This document shows, piece after piece, positions 1 to 9,669 of a DNA stretch of 64,000 bases; within the stretch, counting starts at the first letter, position 1; every line of letters begins with the position of its first letter. The notes under the pieces are model-generated. The model did not search any database, was not told where the DNA came from, and was given only the letters and a program-made list of their open reading frames with translations. The translations under genes were made by a program, and so were the position numbers. Source of the stretch: Bifidobacterium sp. (lineage in GTDB: Bacteria > Actinomycetota > Actinomycetes > Actinomycetales > Bifidobacteriaceae); the NCBI RefSeq assembly GCF_022647885.1, contig NZ_JALCLM010000001.1:682001-746000 (forward strand), written 5' to 3'.

Positions 1-407
1 CAGATGTATGGAAAGAAGCAGGCTGGGGAACGATTCTGTACTTAGCAGTTATGGCTGGTATCGATCCATCCCTATATGAAGCGGCCGAGATGGACGGAGC
101 TTCAAAGATTCGACGTATATGGCATATCACCATTCCTGAGTTGGGAACGATGATTACTTTAAATATGGTGCTTTCAATCTCAGCACTGTTTGGCTCAAAC
201 CTCGATCAGACCTTGATTTTGATGAATACACAGAACCAACCGAAATCAGAAGTCATCAACTCCTATGTCTATCGAATAGGTCTTACTCAGGGAGACTTCT
301 CATATGCAACAGCAGTCGGGTTGGGTGTTTCTATCGTTTCGGTTGTTCTTCTCGTTATCACCAATGTGGTGAGCAAGAAGATTAATGACAATCAGTCGGT
401 TCTGTAG
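1..407 (+). CDS. ABC sugar transporter permease, LplB-like (5' end missing)
   Basis: Inner-membrane subunit of a binding-protein-dependent carbohydrate importer. The reading frame is open from base 3 with no start in the window, so only the C-terminal half is seen. It includes the cytoplasmic EAA loop (EAAEMDGAS near base 80) that docks the ATPase, followed by hydrophobic segments ending about 15 residues before the stop. It belongs to the LplB/YtcP type that works with large solute-binding lipoproteins. The partner permease starts 9 bases after the stop, and the binding protein and a GH30 hydrolase follow, so this is one uptake locus. No ATPase is visible. A shared MsiK-type ATPase is likely, by inference. 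Confidence 0.9.
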   Translation, partial: DVWKEAGWGTILYLAVMAGIDPSLYEAAEMDGASKIRRIWHITIPELGTMITLNMVLSISALFGSNLDQTLILMNTQNQPKSEVINSYVYRIGLTQGDFSYATAVGLGVSIVSVVLLVITNVVSKKINDNQSVL

Positions 408-416
408 GAGGAAGCA

Positions 417-1343
417 ATGAAACGAACGACTAAAGTTCAATTGGATAATCCGCAGGCCATGCATGCAGGGAAATCGCTGCGACACGGATCGATGACATTT
501 AACGTCGTGAACACTGTGCTCTTGGTGATATTTACTCTGATTATTGTGATTCCCGTATGGAATATCGTGATTTCTTCCTTTGCATCAACCCAATCACTCA
601 GTGAGGGTGGTTTCGTGTTTTGGCCAAAGGCATTGTCTTTGGATAACTATCGCTCGGTGCTTCAAGATAACCAGTTGTGGCGCGCGTTGTTAATCTCGGT
701 CTTGAAAACTGCGATCGGTGTGGTGGCCCACACCTTATTCTGCGCAATTTTCGCGTACCCGCTAAGCAAGGCATACCTCAAGGGACGCAAATTATATTCA
801 GCAATGGGTATCATCACGATGTTTTTCAGCGGCGGTATGATTCCGACTTATCTGTTGATTAAGTCACTCGGATTGTTGGATTCCTTCTGGGTATATATCA
901 TTCCGGCACTCTTTAGCTACTACGACGTGATTATCCTGATGAACTTCTTCAGACAGGTTCCAGCCTCACTTGAAGAATCAGCCAAAATCGATGGTGCGAG
1001 TGAATGGAGAATCTTCCGCTCAGTGATTCTGCCGTTGTCGAAGCCTGCATTGGCAACTATCGCGCTCTTCCACGGCGTTGCTCAGTGGAATGACTTTATG
1101 ACCACCAAGTTGTATATCACCAATGAGAATCTCTATCCCTTGCAGATGAGACTCTACGACATCATTGTGCGCTCGCAAGCTGCATCAGATATGGGCAATG
1201 TTGGTCAGATAGTGCTCGACACCACCTCGAGAGGTGTGCGACTGGCGACCATCATGATTACCATTGCACCAATTTTGGTGCTCTACCCATTCGTTCAACG
1301 GTATTTCGTCGGCGGGACCATGCTTGGTGCGGTGAAAGGCTGA
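417..1343 (+). CDS. ABC sugar transporter permease, YtcP/AraQ-like
   Basis: Second membrane subunit of the importer, 308 residues, a usual length. Six hydrophobic segments can be traced. The EAA loop EESAKIDGAS lies near residue 187 and the end LGAVKG is typical of the CUT1/YtcP group. A GGAGGAAGC ribosome binding site overlaps the end of the preceding permease gene, so the two are co-translated. Together they should form the heterodimeric channel for the sugar delivered by the lipoprotein encoded next. The 152 bases to the next gene hold no other gene. Confidence 0.92.
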   Translation: MKRTTKVQLDNPQAMHAGKSLRHGSMTFNVVNTVLLVIFTLIIVIPVWNIVISSFASTQSLSEGGFVFWPKALSLDNYRSVLQDNQLWRALLISVLKTAIGVVAHTLFCAIFAYPLSKAYLKGRKLYSAMGIITMFFSGGMIPTYLLIKSLGLLDSFWVYIIPALFSYYDVIILMNFFRQVPASLEESAKIDGASEWRIFRSVILPLSKPALATIALFHGVAQWNDFMTTKLYITNENLYPLQMRLYDIIVRSQAASDMGNVGQIVLDTTSRGVRLATIMITIAPILVLYPFVQRYFVGGTMLGAVKG

Positions 1344-1495
1344 ACCATGTTGTTCAGCGGCAGCGGAAGGGGGTGCTGGGAACAGCTAAGAAATGAGTAA
1401 TTGCTGTTCTCAAGATTTCAACACGAGTAGTCGATGTGGGTAAGCAGTTTGGCAATGCCTAGGGGAATGAACAATAGAGCAAAGGAGCTCATAAT

Positions 1496-3121
1496 ATGAG
1501 AAGTATTAACAAGGCTGGGAAAGTTGTGGCGGCTGCTGTTTCTGCAGTACTGTCGTTGACTGCACTCGCAGCTTGCGGATCAGGAGATGCCAAAGATGCG
1601 ACGGCCTCGCTTCCTGACCCAACGTATAAAGTATCGGCGAGTACTCCAGCGTGGAAAAGTGATAAGAGTAAGGACAACACCCTTACCTGGTATGTCAACG
1701 CTGACTGGTGGAACAAATCGTTCGGCAAAGATTTGATTACCGCACAAATCAAGAAGGATCTTAATCTGGATATTACCTTCGTTACTGGTGATGACACCAA
1801 ACTCAATACATACTTTGCCAGTGGAAAGTTACCGGACATCATCACCACTTTTGATTCAACTTCAAAAGTAGCTCAAACAGCCAATCAGTGGGCATTACCT
1901 CTGGAACAGTTGGCGAAAAAATATGATCCGTACTTTTCAAAGGTAGCTAAGAAGGAAACGCTGGACTGGTACAGGCTTAAAGACGGCAAAGTGTATGGCT
2001 ATCCTTCGTATTCCAACACATCCGCTGACTACAAGTCAGGCATGATTCACCCGACGAGTGCCTTCATTGTCAGAAAGGATGTATTGAGCGCCATTGGCAA
2101 ACAGGACTTCACCACGCCGGAAGGTTTCGTGAAGGGTATGCAGGCAATTAAAGAGAAGTTCCCGAATCTCACTCCCTTTGGTTTCAACGATTTCACCGAT
2201 AACAACAGTTCTTTGCAATCTACGGTTCAAGACATGTTAGGTGTACCTATTACTACCAAGAGTGATGGGTATTACGATCGAGATCTTGATGCGGACTATG
2301 TCAAATGGTTAGAGGCTTTCCGCGAAGTACATGCTGCCGGAAACGTTTCTGATGACAGTTTCGCTGATGATGCAGATACCTTCAAGGAGAAGGTGTCAAC
2401 TGGGCAATATGGTGCGATCATGATGCAGAACTTCGTCTCCACTGGAACGCAGCTGCAGACCTTTGCTTCAAAAAATCCTAACTCTGCCTATCAAGCAGTT
2501 GACGCTATTAGTAGCACTGAAGGTCGCAAGCCTACGCTTAGCCAGTCAGGCCTCAGTGGATGGTCAATTAACTACATCACTAAGCAGACCAAGAATCCTG
2601 CTAAAGCCATTCAAGCATTCGAATATCTCTTAAGTGATTATGGCCAGATGCTCACGAATTTCGGTATCGAAGGCCAGACATATACCAAAAATTCTGATGG
2701 TACCGTTGCTTGGACAGAACAGGCCAATCAGGTGCGACTTAACGAGACTGAGAAGTGGCAAAAGGAATACCGTATGGGTGAATTTGTGCTCTTCGGTCAT
2801 GATCGGTACAAAGCGCTGAACAAAGCATCCTACGTTGATGCAATCTGGCAGATGCAGGATTGGGGACAGCAATATTTAACGCCACAGTTCAAAATTGAGA
2901 ATATCGCGCCAGACACTGGTAGTGCAGAAGCTCGTTCACTTTCTGCAATTCAAACAAACTGGTCAACAACCATGGTCAGTATGATTCGTGCTGGAAGCCA
3001 ATCTGATTTTGACAGCATCCTCAAGAAGTACAAGCAGTTCCAGAAGGATAATAATATCGAGCAGGTCAACTCGATACGAAGCCAGAAGATTAAGGCTAAT
3101 GTCAAGAAGCTAGCGGACTAA
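1496..3121 (+). CDS. Extracellular solute-binding lipoprotein of the sugar ABC importer
   Basis: A 541-residue LipO/YtcQ-type binding protein. It begins with a positively charged, hydrophobic signal peptide and a clear lipobox (LAAC, lipidated Cys at residue 27), so it should be anchored to the outer face of the membrane. The mature part has the large two-lobe architecture and W/Y-rich composition of family 1 binding proteins that pair with LplB/YtcP permeases. The start is set by AAAGGAG upstream of the ATG. The adjacent GH30 enzyme suggests a beta-linked oligosaccharide as substrate, but the exact sugar cannot be read from the sequence. Confidence 0.9.
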   Translation: MRSINKAGKVVAAAVSAVLSLTALAACGSGDAKDATASLPDPTYKVSASTPAWKSDKSKDNTLTWYVNADWWNKSFGKDLITAQIKKDLNLDITFVTGDDTKLNTYFASGKLPDIITTFDSTSKVAQTANQWALPLEQLAKKYDPYFSKVAKKETLDWYRLKDGKVYGYPSYSNTSADYKSGMIHPTSAFIVRKDVLSAIGKQDFTTPEGFVKGMQAIKEKFPNLTPFGFNDFTDNNSSLQSTVQDMLGVPITTKSDGYYDRDLDADYVKWLEAFREVHAAGNVSDDSFADDADTFKEKVSTGQYGAIMMQNFVSTGTQLQTFASKNPNSAYQAVDAISSTEGRKPTLSQSGLSGWSINYITKQTKNPAKAIQAFEYLLSDYGQMLTNFGIEGQTYTKNSDGTVAWTEQANQVRLNETEKWQKEYRMGEFVLFGHDRYKALNKASYVDAIWQMQDWGQQYLTPQFKIENIAPDTGSAEARSLSAIQTNWSTTMVSMIRAGSQSDFDSILKKYKQFQKDNNIEQVNSIRSQKIKANVKKLAD

Positions 3122-3124
3122 CAT

Positions 3125-3210
3125 CGCACTGACACACTGTGATATCAGCCACTGAGTGAATGCCATGATGCAGGCATATCATCAGTGGCTGCCACAGTGC
3201 AGTGTCAGCG
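3125..3210 (+). terminator. Long imperfect hairpin between the binding-protein gene and the GH30 gene
   Basis: The spacer folds into an extended stem. CAGCCACTGA (3146-3155) pairs with 3182-3191, ACTGTG with CACAGT (3193-3198), CTGACAC (3129-3135) with GTGTCAG (3202-3208), and there is an inner ATGCC/GGCAT pair. No T-run follows, so it may be an mRNA-stabilising or partial attenuation structure that lets the binding protein be made in excess. Confidence 0.55.
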
Positions 3211-3234
3211 GGAGTGTAACGGAGGGACGCAATA

Positions 3235-4626
3235 GTGAGTATCACTGGTCTCAATACTATTGAAGCAACAGATGCACAATCAGAATTGGTAAAAGCGTGG
3301 TTAACCACAGACGCCACGCATATGTTACAGACAGTGGATACATGCGCAGATAAAGATACTGTGCCAGATGTTGTGCTCGACGTTGATCACACCAAGCGTT
3401 TTCAAAGCATTATGGGTTTTGGTGCTTCCTTTACGGATTCATCAGCATCCCTAATCAACAGTCTTGATACCTCGGTACGGCAGCAAGTCATGCAACGTCT
3501 TTTCGATCGACAGCGGGGTATCGGTCTATCACTATTGCGAAATCCCATGGGGGCTTGCGACTATTCCAGATGGGTGTACAGCTACGACGATATGCCCAGC
3601 GGTGAGAGCGACGCAACGCTGAAGCATTTTTCAATCAAGCATGATCTCGCCGATATCTTGCCATTGACAAAAATGGCGATGCAGATCAATCCTGAGGTAC
3701 AGCTTATTGCCTCACCATGGAGTGCGCCAGGATGGATGAAAGACAGCGGAACAATGATTACCGGTTCGCTGATGAAACGTTGGTACTCAGCATATGCTGA
3801 GTATTTCGTTAAATTTATTCAGGCTTATGAACGCGAAGGTGTACAAGTCCACGCGCTGACTGTGCAGAATGAACCACTGTTTGAACCGCCGCATTACCCG
3901 GGGATGCTTGTATCTGCTCGTGAGGAGCTGGAGTTTGTGGTGAGCTATTTGCGTCCTGCTCTGGAACGATCTGGACTGTCTCCTGAAATATATGGCTACG
4001 ATCATAACTGGGATCATCCTGAATATCCTGAATATCTTCTCACACATGCTCATGATGCGTTTGATGGAATCGCATGGCATTGGTATGGCGGTGAGGCGGA
4101 GCGACAAAGCGAAGTAGCGCAGCGATACCAAGACTTCCCAAGCTATTTCACAGAAGGCTCGGGAGGGGAATGGATACCTGCTTTTAGACCTGCCTTCAGT
4201 AATCTCATGCGTACAGGTATTGAGATATTGCGCAATTGCTCGCGTTCGCTCATCTTATGGAATATCGCTTTAGATCACCACAATGGTCCTACAGTTCCTG
4301 GTTTTGGACGAAGCACATGCCGAGGCTTACTAAAAATATCCAAGAGCACAGCAGTCGAATACACCCTTGATTACTATGGTCTTGCACATTTTAGTTCAGC
4401 CATAGCAAAAGGTGCTGTACGAATCGACAGCAGCCAAAACAAAGGGGTTCGAAGTCTTGTTTGCGACAATCCCGATGGCACAACTGCATTTGTGCTTTTC
4501 AATGACGGGCATGAGGATCGTAATATCGGCATACGTGACGCTGAGCTCAATGTGGTATACAAATTACCATCTCAAGCTGCACTCACGATTGTGGCACACA
4601 CTTCAACCTGGTCGAAGGGGGAGTGA
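3235..4626 (+). CDS. GH30 family glycoside hydrolase (glucosylceramidase-like)
   Basis: A retaining beta-glycosidase of 463 residues with no signal peptide, so probably cytoplasmic and acting on imported oligosaccharides. The hallmarks are the SPWSAPGWMK motif, the acid/base Glu in VQNEP (E213) and a likely nucleophile Glu in FTEGSGG (E307), followed by a small C-terminal beta domain. Related enzymes include glucosylceramidases and beta-1,6-glucanases or galactanases, and the subfamily cannot be settled here. The start is GTG, preceded by GGAGGGACGC; no better ATG exists nearby. Its position directly after the importer links it to that substrate. Confidence 0.88.
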   Translation: MSITGLNTIEATDAQSELVKAWLTTDATHMLQTVDTCADKDTVPDVVLDVDHTKRFQSIMGFGASFTDSSASLINSLDTSVRQQVMQRLFDRQRGIGLSLLRNPMGACDYSRWVYSYDDMPSGESDATLKHFSIKHDLADILPLTKMAMQINPEVQLIASPWSAPGWMKDSGTMITGSLMKRWYSAYAEYFVKFIQAYEREGVQVHALTVQNEPLFEPPHYPGMLVSAREELEFVVSYLRPALERSGLSPEIYGYDHNWDHPEYPEYLLTHAHDAFDGIAWHWYGGEAERQSEVAQRYQDFPSYFTEGSGGEWIPAFRPAFSNLMRTGIEILRNCSRSLILWNIALDHHNGPTVPGFGRSTCRGLLKISKSTAVEYTLDYYGLAHFSSAIAKGAVRIDSSQNKGVRSLVCDNPDGTTAFVLFNDGHEDRNIGIRDAELNVVYKLPSQAALTIVAHTSTWSKGE

Positions 4627-5243
4627 TGAAAGAGTTCTTTTCGATAGACGGCAAAGTTTATGGTGCGCTGAATGTTATGGTCGAGCTCCTCGAATTAAAC
4701 CTCCTCGTTATTATTGGGTGTCTGCCGATAATAACCATTGGGGCAAGTGTCGCTTCACTGTATGAGGTCGTTTTCCAAATACGTAGCGAGGGCGCGGTTC
4801 GTGTCTACTCCAGATTCTGGAAGGCATTCCGTGAGAATCTGCGTAAAGGTACAGTGCTGTGGATGATTGTTGTTAGCGCTGGTGCTGCGATGGTGCTGGT
4901 GTATTGGCTGATATCGAATGTTACTCATGGCAGCGTTGTCGTGCTGATACCGATTTGTGTAATTATCGCCGTACTGATACTTGCTGCGATGCTGATATTC
5001 CCCATTGCTGGACGTTTTGATATGTCGGTTCAGGCAATAATTCGATCAGCGTTGTCGCTGTCAATGCAGCATGTACTCGTTACCGCACTGGCGTTTGTAT
5101 TGATGCTGGTGTTTGTAGTGGTGATTCCGCTATTTGCCCCGAGATTGCTATTGCTATGGGTGTTGTTTGCATTCAGTTTGACTGCATATTTACAGAGCTG
5201 GTTATTGCTACGAGTATTTAATCAGCATGCCCAGGCTCAATAG
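4626..5243 (+). CDS. YesL/DUF624 family membrane protein
   Basis: About 205 residues with an N-terminal FFSIDGKVYG stretch and five or so hydrophobic helices, typical of the DUF624/YesL family found beside carbohydrate ABC importers. The biochemical role is unknown. The ATG overlaps the GH30 stop by one base (TGATG) and AGGGGGAG precedes it; a GTG three bases earlier is also possible. Overlap and family both place it in the sugar operon. Confidence 0.85.
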   Translation: MKEFFSIDGKVYGALNVMVELLELNLLVIIGCLPIITIGASVASLYEVVFQIRSEGAVRVYSRFWKAFRENLRKGTVLWMIVVSAGAAMVLVYWLISNVTHGSVVVLIPICVIIAVLILAAMLIFPIAGRFDMSVQAIIRSALSLSMQHVLVTALAFVLMLVFVVVIPLFAPRLLLLWVLFAFSLTAYLQSWLLLRVFNQHAQAQ

Positions 5244-5404
5244 TCGAGCCGCGTGCTGACACGATTGTGAAGCCGCTTGGCAACAGTGATAGCTGTAGTA
5301 GGTGCTGTATCCCTTGGATTGAAGATGTTGGGGACGGCACGACAACAAAATTAGTACGAAAACAGTGAGAAAACAGCCAGTAATCGAGTGATGGTTATGA
5401 TACA

Positions 5405-5410
5405 TATAAT
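5405..5410 (+). promoter_or_regulatory. -10 box of the TetR regulator gene
   Basis: A perfect TATAAT lies 42 bases before the likely ATG. No good -35 hexamer stands at the usual distance, so the promoter may need an activator or be weak. The rest of the 5244-5451 gap shows no gene. Confidence 0.4.
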
Positions 5411-5451
5411 GCCGATCAGTCATGGTGATCGCAACTAGGTTTGGAGCGACA

Positions 5452-6096
5452 ATGGCAGACGAACAGCACGTCAGAAAATCCACGAAGCATAGACCTGAAA
5501 CATCTCAGAAGCGTCGTGAGATACTCAAGGCTGCCTCAGAAGTATTTGGGCTTAAAGGCACGTCAAATGGCACTCTTGAAGAGATTGCCGATCGGGTGGG
5601 GATGACTAGAGCAGGCATACTGCATCACTTCGGGTCTAAACGAGGATTGTTACTCGCAGTGTTGCAATATAGGGACACTAGTGAAGTCGAAAATCTTGAA
5701 GAACATCATATTCCTAGCGGAGCAGCTCTATTTCGTCATCTGATTGAAACGGCGAGGCGTAACGCTTCACGACCAGGCATTACCCGTACCTTTGTTACCT
5801 TGTCTTCAGAATCCATTACTGACCACAATGCTGGACATGATTATTTTCTTAACAGATACACCAATCTCCGTGAGGAAATTACCCAAGCTCTTATCGACAT
5901 GGCAAAGGAGCGTAAAGCCACCATCGATATGGCTAAGGCTGATAAGGCATCTTCGGCGATACTTGCGGTGATGGACGGTTTACAGCTGCAATGGCTACTC
6001 GATGGTGAACATGTTGAGTTAGCAGAAACCACTGAATATGCGATGAATGCTCTGGTGTGGTCTGTGATGAGTAATCTCGACGAACAAGCTTTCTAA
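5452..6096 (+). CDS. TetR family transcriptional regulator
   Basis: A 214-residue regulator with an N-terminal TetR helix-turn-helix at about residues 33-67 (EIADRVGMTRAGILHHFGSK) and a variable ligand-binding C-terminal half. The ATG at 5452 is chosen because GGAG sits 5 bases before it; an in-frame ATG at 5422 lacks a site. It follows the sugar locus in the same direction and could control it, which is inference. The ligand is unknown. Confidence 0.85.
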   Translation: MADEQHVRKSTKHRPETSQKRREILKAASEVFGLKGTSNGTLEEIADRVGMTRAGILHHFGSKRGLLLAVLQYRDTSEVENLEEHHIPSGAALFRHLIETARRNASRPGITRTFVTLSSESITDHNAGHDYFLNRYTNLREEITQALIDMAKERKATIDMAKADKASSAILAVMDGLQLQWLLDGEHVELAETTEYAMNALVWSVMSNLDEQAF

Positions 6097-6178
6097 AGCA
6101 TCCGCTGAGATTCACTAAAAACTCCGGAATTCGTTGAAGCGAGAGAACTCTGTCTTGGCAAACATTAGACTTGTGAGA

Positions 6179-7957
6179 ATGAGCCCTGAAGCATTAGCTG
6201 ATTTGATTGCACACAGTATTAACCACCTGTTAGAAACCGGTAAGGCCGGTACCTTAACGCAGGAACAAATTCCTTTGGCAACATCCATAGGAGTGGTCCG
6301 CCCCAAAGATCGCTCTCATGGCGATTGGGCCACCAATGTGGCGATGCAACTAGCCAAAAAGGCTGGTGTAGCACCCCGTGAACTTGCAGCTGCTCTTGCT
6401 AGCGAGCTTGAATCCTCGAATGGTATCTCTTCCGTAGAAGTTGCTGGACCTGGATTCATCAATATTGTGTTGGATTCAGCGTCCGCTGCGGCTGTGGTTG
6501 ATACGGTGCTTGAGCAGGGGAGTACTTATGGACATAACGATCATCTCAGTGGTCATACACTGAACCTTGAATTCGTTTCAGCAAATCCGACGGGACCTAT
6601 CCACATTGGTGGAACGCGTTGGGCTGCTGTTGGAGACTCAATGGCCCGCATATTACAAGCCAATGGTGCGCAGGTGGTTCGTGAATACTATTTCAATGAT
6701 CACGGCGAGCAAATTGACCGTTTCGCTAAGTCTCTGGTTGCGGCAGCTCATCATGAAGATGTGCCCGCAGACGGTTACAAAGGCGGGTATATCGACGAGA
6801 TTGCCACTCGGGTAATCAATGAGGCTGCAGCTGACGGCGTTGATGCTCTCGCTCTGCCTCGGGTACGAGATGACAATGGTGATGAAGGTGCAAGTGAACA
6901 GCGCGAGGAGTTCAGAAAACGCGCAGTGCCGATGATGTTCGCCGAGATTCAAGACTCGATGAAAGAGTTCAGGGTTGATTTCGATGTGTGGTTCCACGAA
7001 AACAGCCTGTATGAATCAGGTGAGGTTGAGCGAGCAATAGCCGAGTTGAAAGATCAAGGAGACATCTTTGAGAAGGACGGAGCCACGTGGTTCGCATCGA
7101 CCAAATATGGCGACGACAAAGACCGTGTGATTATTAAATCAGATGGTCATGCAGCCTATATAGCGGGTGATATTGCGTATTACCTTAATAAGCGCCGTCG
7201 CTCAGACCACCCTTGTGATGTGGCAATTTACATGCTTGGTGCAGATCATCACGGATACATTGGCAGAATGATGGCTGTTTGCGCTGCCTTCGGTGATAAG
7301 CCAGAAGTTAATATGCAAATTTTGATTGGTCAGATGGTCAATGTTATGAAGGACGGCAAAGCTGTGCGTATGAGTAAGCGTGCAGGTAATGTCGTTACCA
7401 TTGATGATCTCTTAGAGGCTATAGGTGTGGATGCTTCAAGGTATTCATTGGCGCGTACTGATTATCACCAGAGCGTTGATATCGACTTAAATTTGTTAGC
7501 CTCTCACACCAACGAGAATCCTGTGTATTACGTACAATATGCCCACGCGCGTTCATGCAATGTGGATCGCAATGCACAACTGGCTGGTATCAATATCGCG
7601 GATGCTAATTTGGCTCTGTTGGATACTCCCGCTGATGGTGAGGTGCTTGCTGCCCTTGCGCAATATCCTAATGTGCTGCAGATGGCTGGCGATCATCGCG
7701 CCCCCCACAGAATTGCTCACTACCTTGAAGATCTCGCTTCTGCATATCACAAGTGGTATAACGCGGAGCGCGTGGTTCCTATGGATCTCACAGATCCCGA
7801 GAATCGCCTCGAGCAGGATCAACGGTCTGTTGTGTCAATTGCTAAAAACCCTGAAGCTCCACGAGCGGCTGCCCGTCTTAAACTCAACGATGCGGTCCAG
7901 CGTGTTATCGCTGGTGGTCTGGATCTGTTGGGTGTGAGCGCTCCGGATAAGATGTGA
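6179..7957 (+). CDS. argS: Arginyl-tRNA synthetase
   Basis: Class I aminoacyl-tRNA synthetase charging tRNA-Arg, 592 residues. It has the ArgS N-terminal additional domain, a HIGH-type motif (PIHIGG, about residue 141), a KMSKS-equivalent MSKRAG (about residue 398) and the DALR anticodon-binding C-terminus. The ATG at 6179 gives the conserved MSPEALADL start; an upstream TTG at 6134 would add unconserved residues. It is immediately followed by lysA (3-base gap), the usual bifidobacterial order. Confidence 0.96.
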   Translation: MSPEALADLIAHSINHLLETGKAGTLTQEQIPLATSIGVVRPKDRSHGDWATNVAMQLAKKAGVAPRELAAALASELESSNGISSVEVAGPGFINIVLDSASAAAVVDTVLEQGSTYGHNDHLSGHTLNLEFVSANPTGPIHIGGTRWAAVGDSMARILQANGAQVVREYYFNDHGEQIDRFAKSLVAAAHHEDVPADGYKGGYIDEIATRVINEAAADGVDALALPRVRDDNGDEGASEQREEFRKRAVPMMFAEIQDSMKEFRVDFDVWFHENSLYESGEVERAIAELKDQGDIFEKDGATWFASTKYGDDKDRVIIKSDGHAAYIAGDIAYYLNKRRRSDHPCDVAIYMLGADHHGYIGRMMAVCAAFGDKPEVNMQILIGQMVNVMKDGKAVRMSKRAGNVVTIDDLLEAIGVDASRYSLARTDYHQSVDIDLNLLASHTNENPVYYVQYAHARSCNVDRNAQLAGINIADANLALLDTPADGEVLAALAQYPNVLQMAGDHRAPHRIAHYLEDLASAYHKWYNAERVVPMDLTDPENRLEQDQRSVVSIAKNPEAPRAAARLKLNDAVQRVIAGGLDLLGVSAPDKM

Positions 7958-7960
7958 AGT

Positions 7961-9547
7961 ATGAGCGAAGCGACAGCCAGTACCACAGATCAGCAATCCA
8001 CTCCGATGTCAGCAATTTGGCCAGACAGCGCGCAACGAGATAGTGAAGGTTGTTTGCAGCTGCATGGCAACAGTGTCACAGACTTGGCTGCACGTTTTGG
8101 CACGCCTGTATATGTGGTAGACACACAGGAATTGGTGGATAGAGCACGTCGCTTCACCACAGCAGTGCGAGAAGCATTCCCATACACCAATACTCATGTC
8201 AGCTACGCAGGCAAAGCATTCTTGAGCAAAGAGGTTGTCCGCTTAGTTCTTGCTCAAGGCATGCTGGTAGATACCTGCAGCATGGGCGAGATGCGCATTG
8301 CGCTCGCGGCTGGAGCACCAGGTCGTAGGCTAGTGTTGCATGGCAACAATAAATCTGATGCCGAGATTCGTCTTGCCATAGAGCAGGGCTTTGCAAAAAT
8401 TGTGGTGGATTCTCCTGATGAACCAGAGCGAATAGCTGCCATTGCTCGTTCTGTAGGCAAAACAGCAAAAGTGATGCTCAGAGTCACTGTCGGAGTACAT
8501 GCCGGAGGACATGAATTCATATCCACTGCTCACGAGGACCAGAAATTCGGTGTTCCTTTGCTCCCTGTTGGCGCAGATACACATCTTTTTGAGGCTATTG
8601 AGCAAAGCGTTCAGGTACCTAGTGGTCTAAATTCGTCTGAACCAACTCACACGCATCCTGATATGCAACAGCTCTCATCTCTGTATGTGCCTTCAGGCAA
8701 ACGCCCTGATGACGATCCTCAAGTAGCGTCCGCTATGACAGCTGTGGCAGATGGGCCAGCAATTGAGGTACTCAAAGACATACTGTCGCGTCAACCGGAG
8801 TTGGAGCTCATAGGGGTCCATGCCCATATTGGTTCACAAATCCACGATGCTAATGCCTTCATCGAATCTGCACGGCGTCTGATGGTGCTACGTAAAACCT
8901 TCTGGGCAACTGATGGATTCCTGCTACCTGAAACTGATCTTGGTGGTGGCTATTCAGTGGCGTATACCGACGACGACGAATCTATGGATATTGAGCATAC
9001 ATTTGCACATATGTCTGCGGCTGTGGACGCAATAAATCATCGGCTGGGTTTGCCCATGCCTGTTCTGTCCTTCGAACCTGGCAGGTGGATTATTGCCCCT
9101 TGCGGCGTCACCGTTTATCAAGTCGGTACAGTCAAGCCTATTCATCTGCCCAACGGTATTACGCGTACCTATGTCTCAGTTGATGGCGGCATGAGCGACA
9201 ATATCAGGCCGGCACTCTATGGTGCTCAATACACTGCTGAACTGGTCAACAGACGCGGTGCAGAGGAACATATTGCCGCAAGAGTAGTGGGTTTACACTG
9301 CGAATCGGGAGATATCTTAGTGCAAGATATCGAGTTGCCCGCAGACATACATCGTGGTGATTTGCTTGCTATACCTGTTACCGGTGCTTATGGACGTACC
9401 ATGGCTAGCAATTACAACCAAGTCCCCATTCCTGCTGTTGCAGCCGTTTCATCCGAAGATGCTCATCTGATGCTTCGTCGCCAGAGTATTACAGATTTAC
9501 TAGATCTTGATGTCGATATGGCTTCACATCAGAGTTCAAGCAACTAA
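7961..9547 (+). CDS. lysA: Diaminopimelate decarboxylase
   Basis: A PLP enzyme converting meso-diaminopimelate to L-lysine, the last step of lysine synthesis; 528 residues. The PLP lysine is in YAGKAF (K85). HIGSQ, the phosphate-binding glycine-rich loop (DLGGGYSV) and FEPGRW are present. An insertion of roughly 70 residues between KFGV and GVHAHIGSQ makes it longer than the usual 420-450. It begins 3 bases after argS and is followed by threonine-branch genes, so the block handles aspartate-family amino acids. Confidence 0.95.
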   Translation: MSEATASTTDQQSTPMSAIWPDSAQRDSEGCLQLHGNSVTDLAARFGTPVYVVDTQELVDRARRFTTAVREAFPYTNTHVSYAGKAFLSKEVVRLVLAQGMLVDTCSMGEMRIALAAGAPGRRLVLHGNNKSDAEIRLAIEQGFAKIVVDSPDEPERIAAIARSVGKTAKVMLRVTVGVHAGGHEFISTAHEDQKFGVPLLPVGADTHLFEAIEQSVQVPSGLNSSEPTHTHPDMQQLSSLYVPSGKRPDDDPQVASAMTAVADGPAIEVLKDILSRQPELELIGVHAHIGSQIHDANAFIESARRLMVLRKTFWATDGFLLPETDLGGGYSVAYTDDDESMDIEHTFAHMSAAVDAINHRLGLPMPVLSFEPGRWIIAPCGVTVYQVGTVKPIHLPNGITRTYVSVDGGMSDNIRPALYGAQYTAELVNRRGAEEHIAARVVGLHCESGDILVQDIELPADIHRGDLLAIPVTGAYGRTMASNYNQVPIPAVAAVSSEDAHLMLRRQSITDLLDLDVDMASHQSSSN

Positions 9548-9669
9548 TTTTCAGTGGATGTTCGGAACCACAGTAGAAGATGGAATGAGCTCCATCATGT
9601 TTCGTTAGTCAAGCTGACGTAGGATGATGGGGTTTGAGCACCACAAACGCCTATAGGAAGGACAGACGA

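Noticed and set aside
7539-7937. A 132-codon plus-strand ORF inside argS
   Set aside because: Out-of-frame shadow of a well-conserved synthetase.
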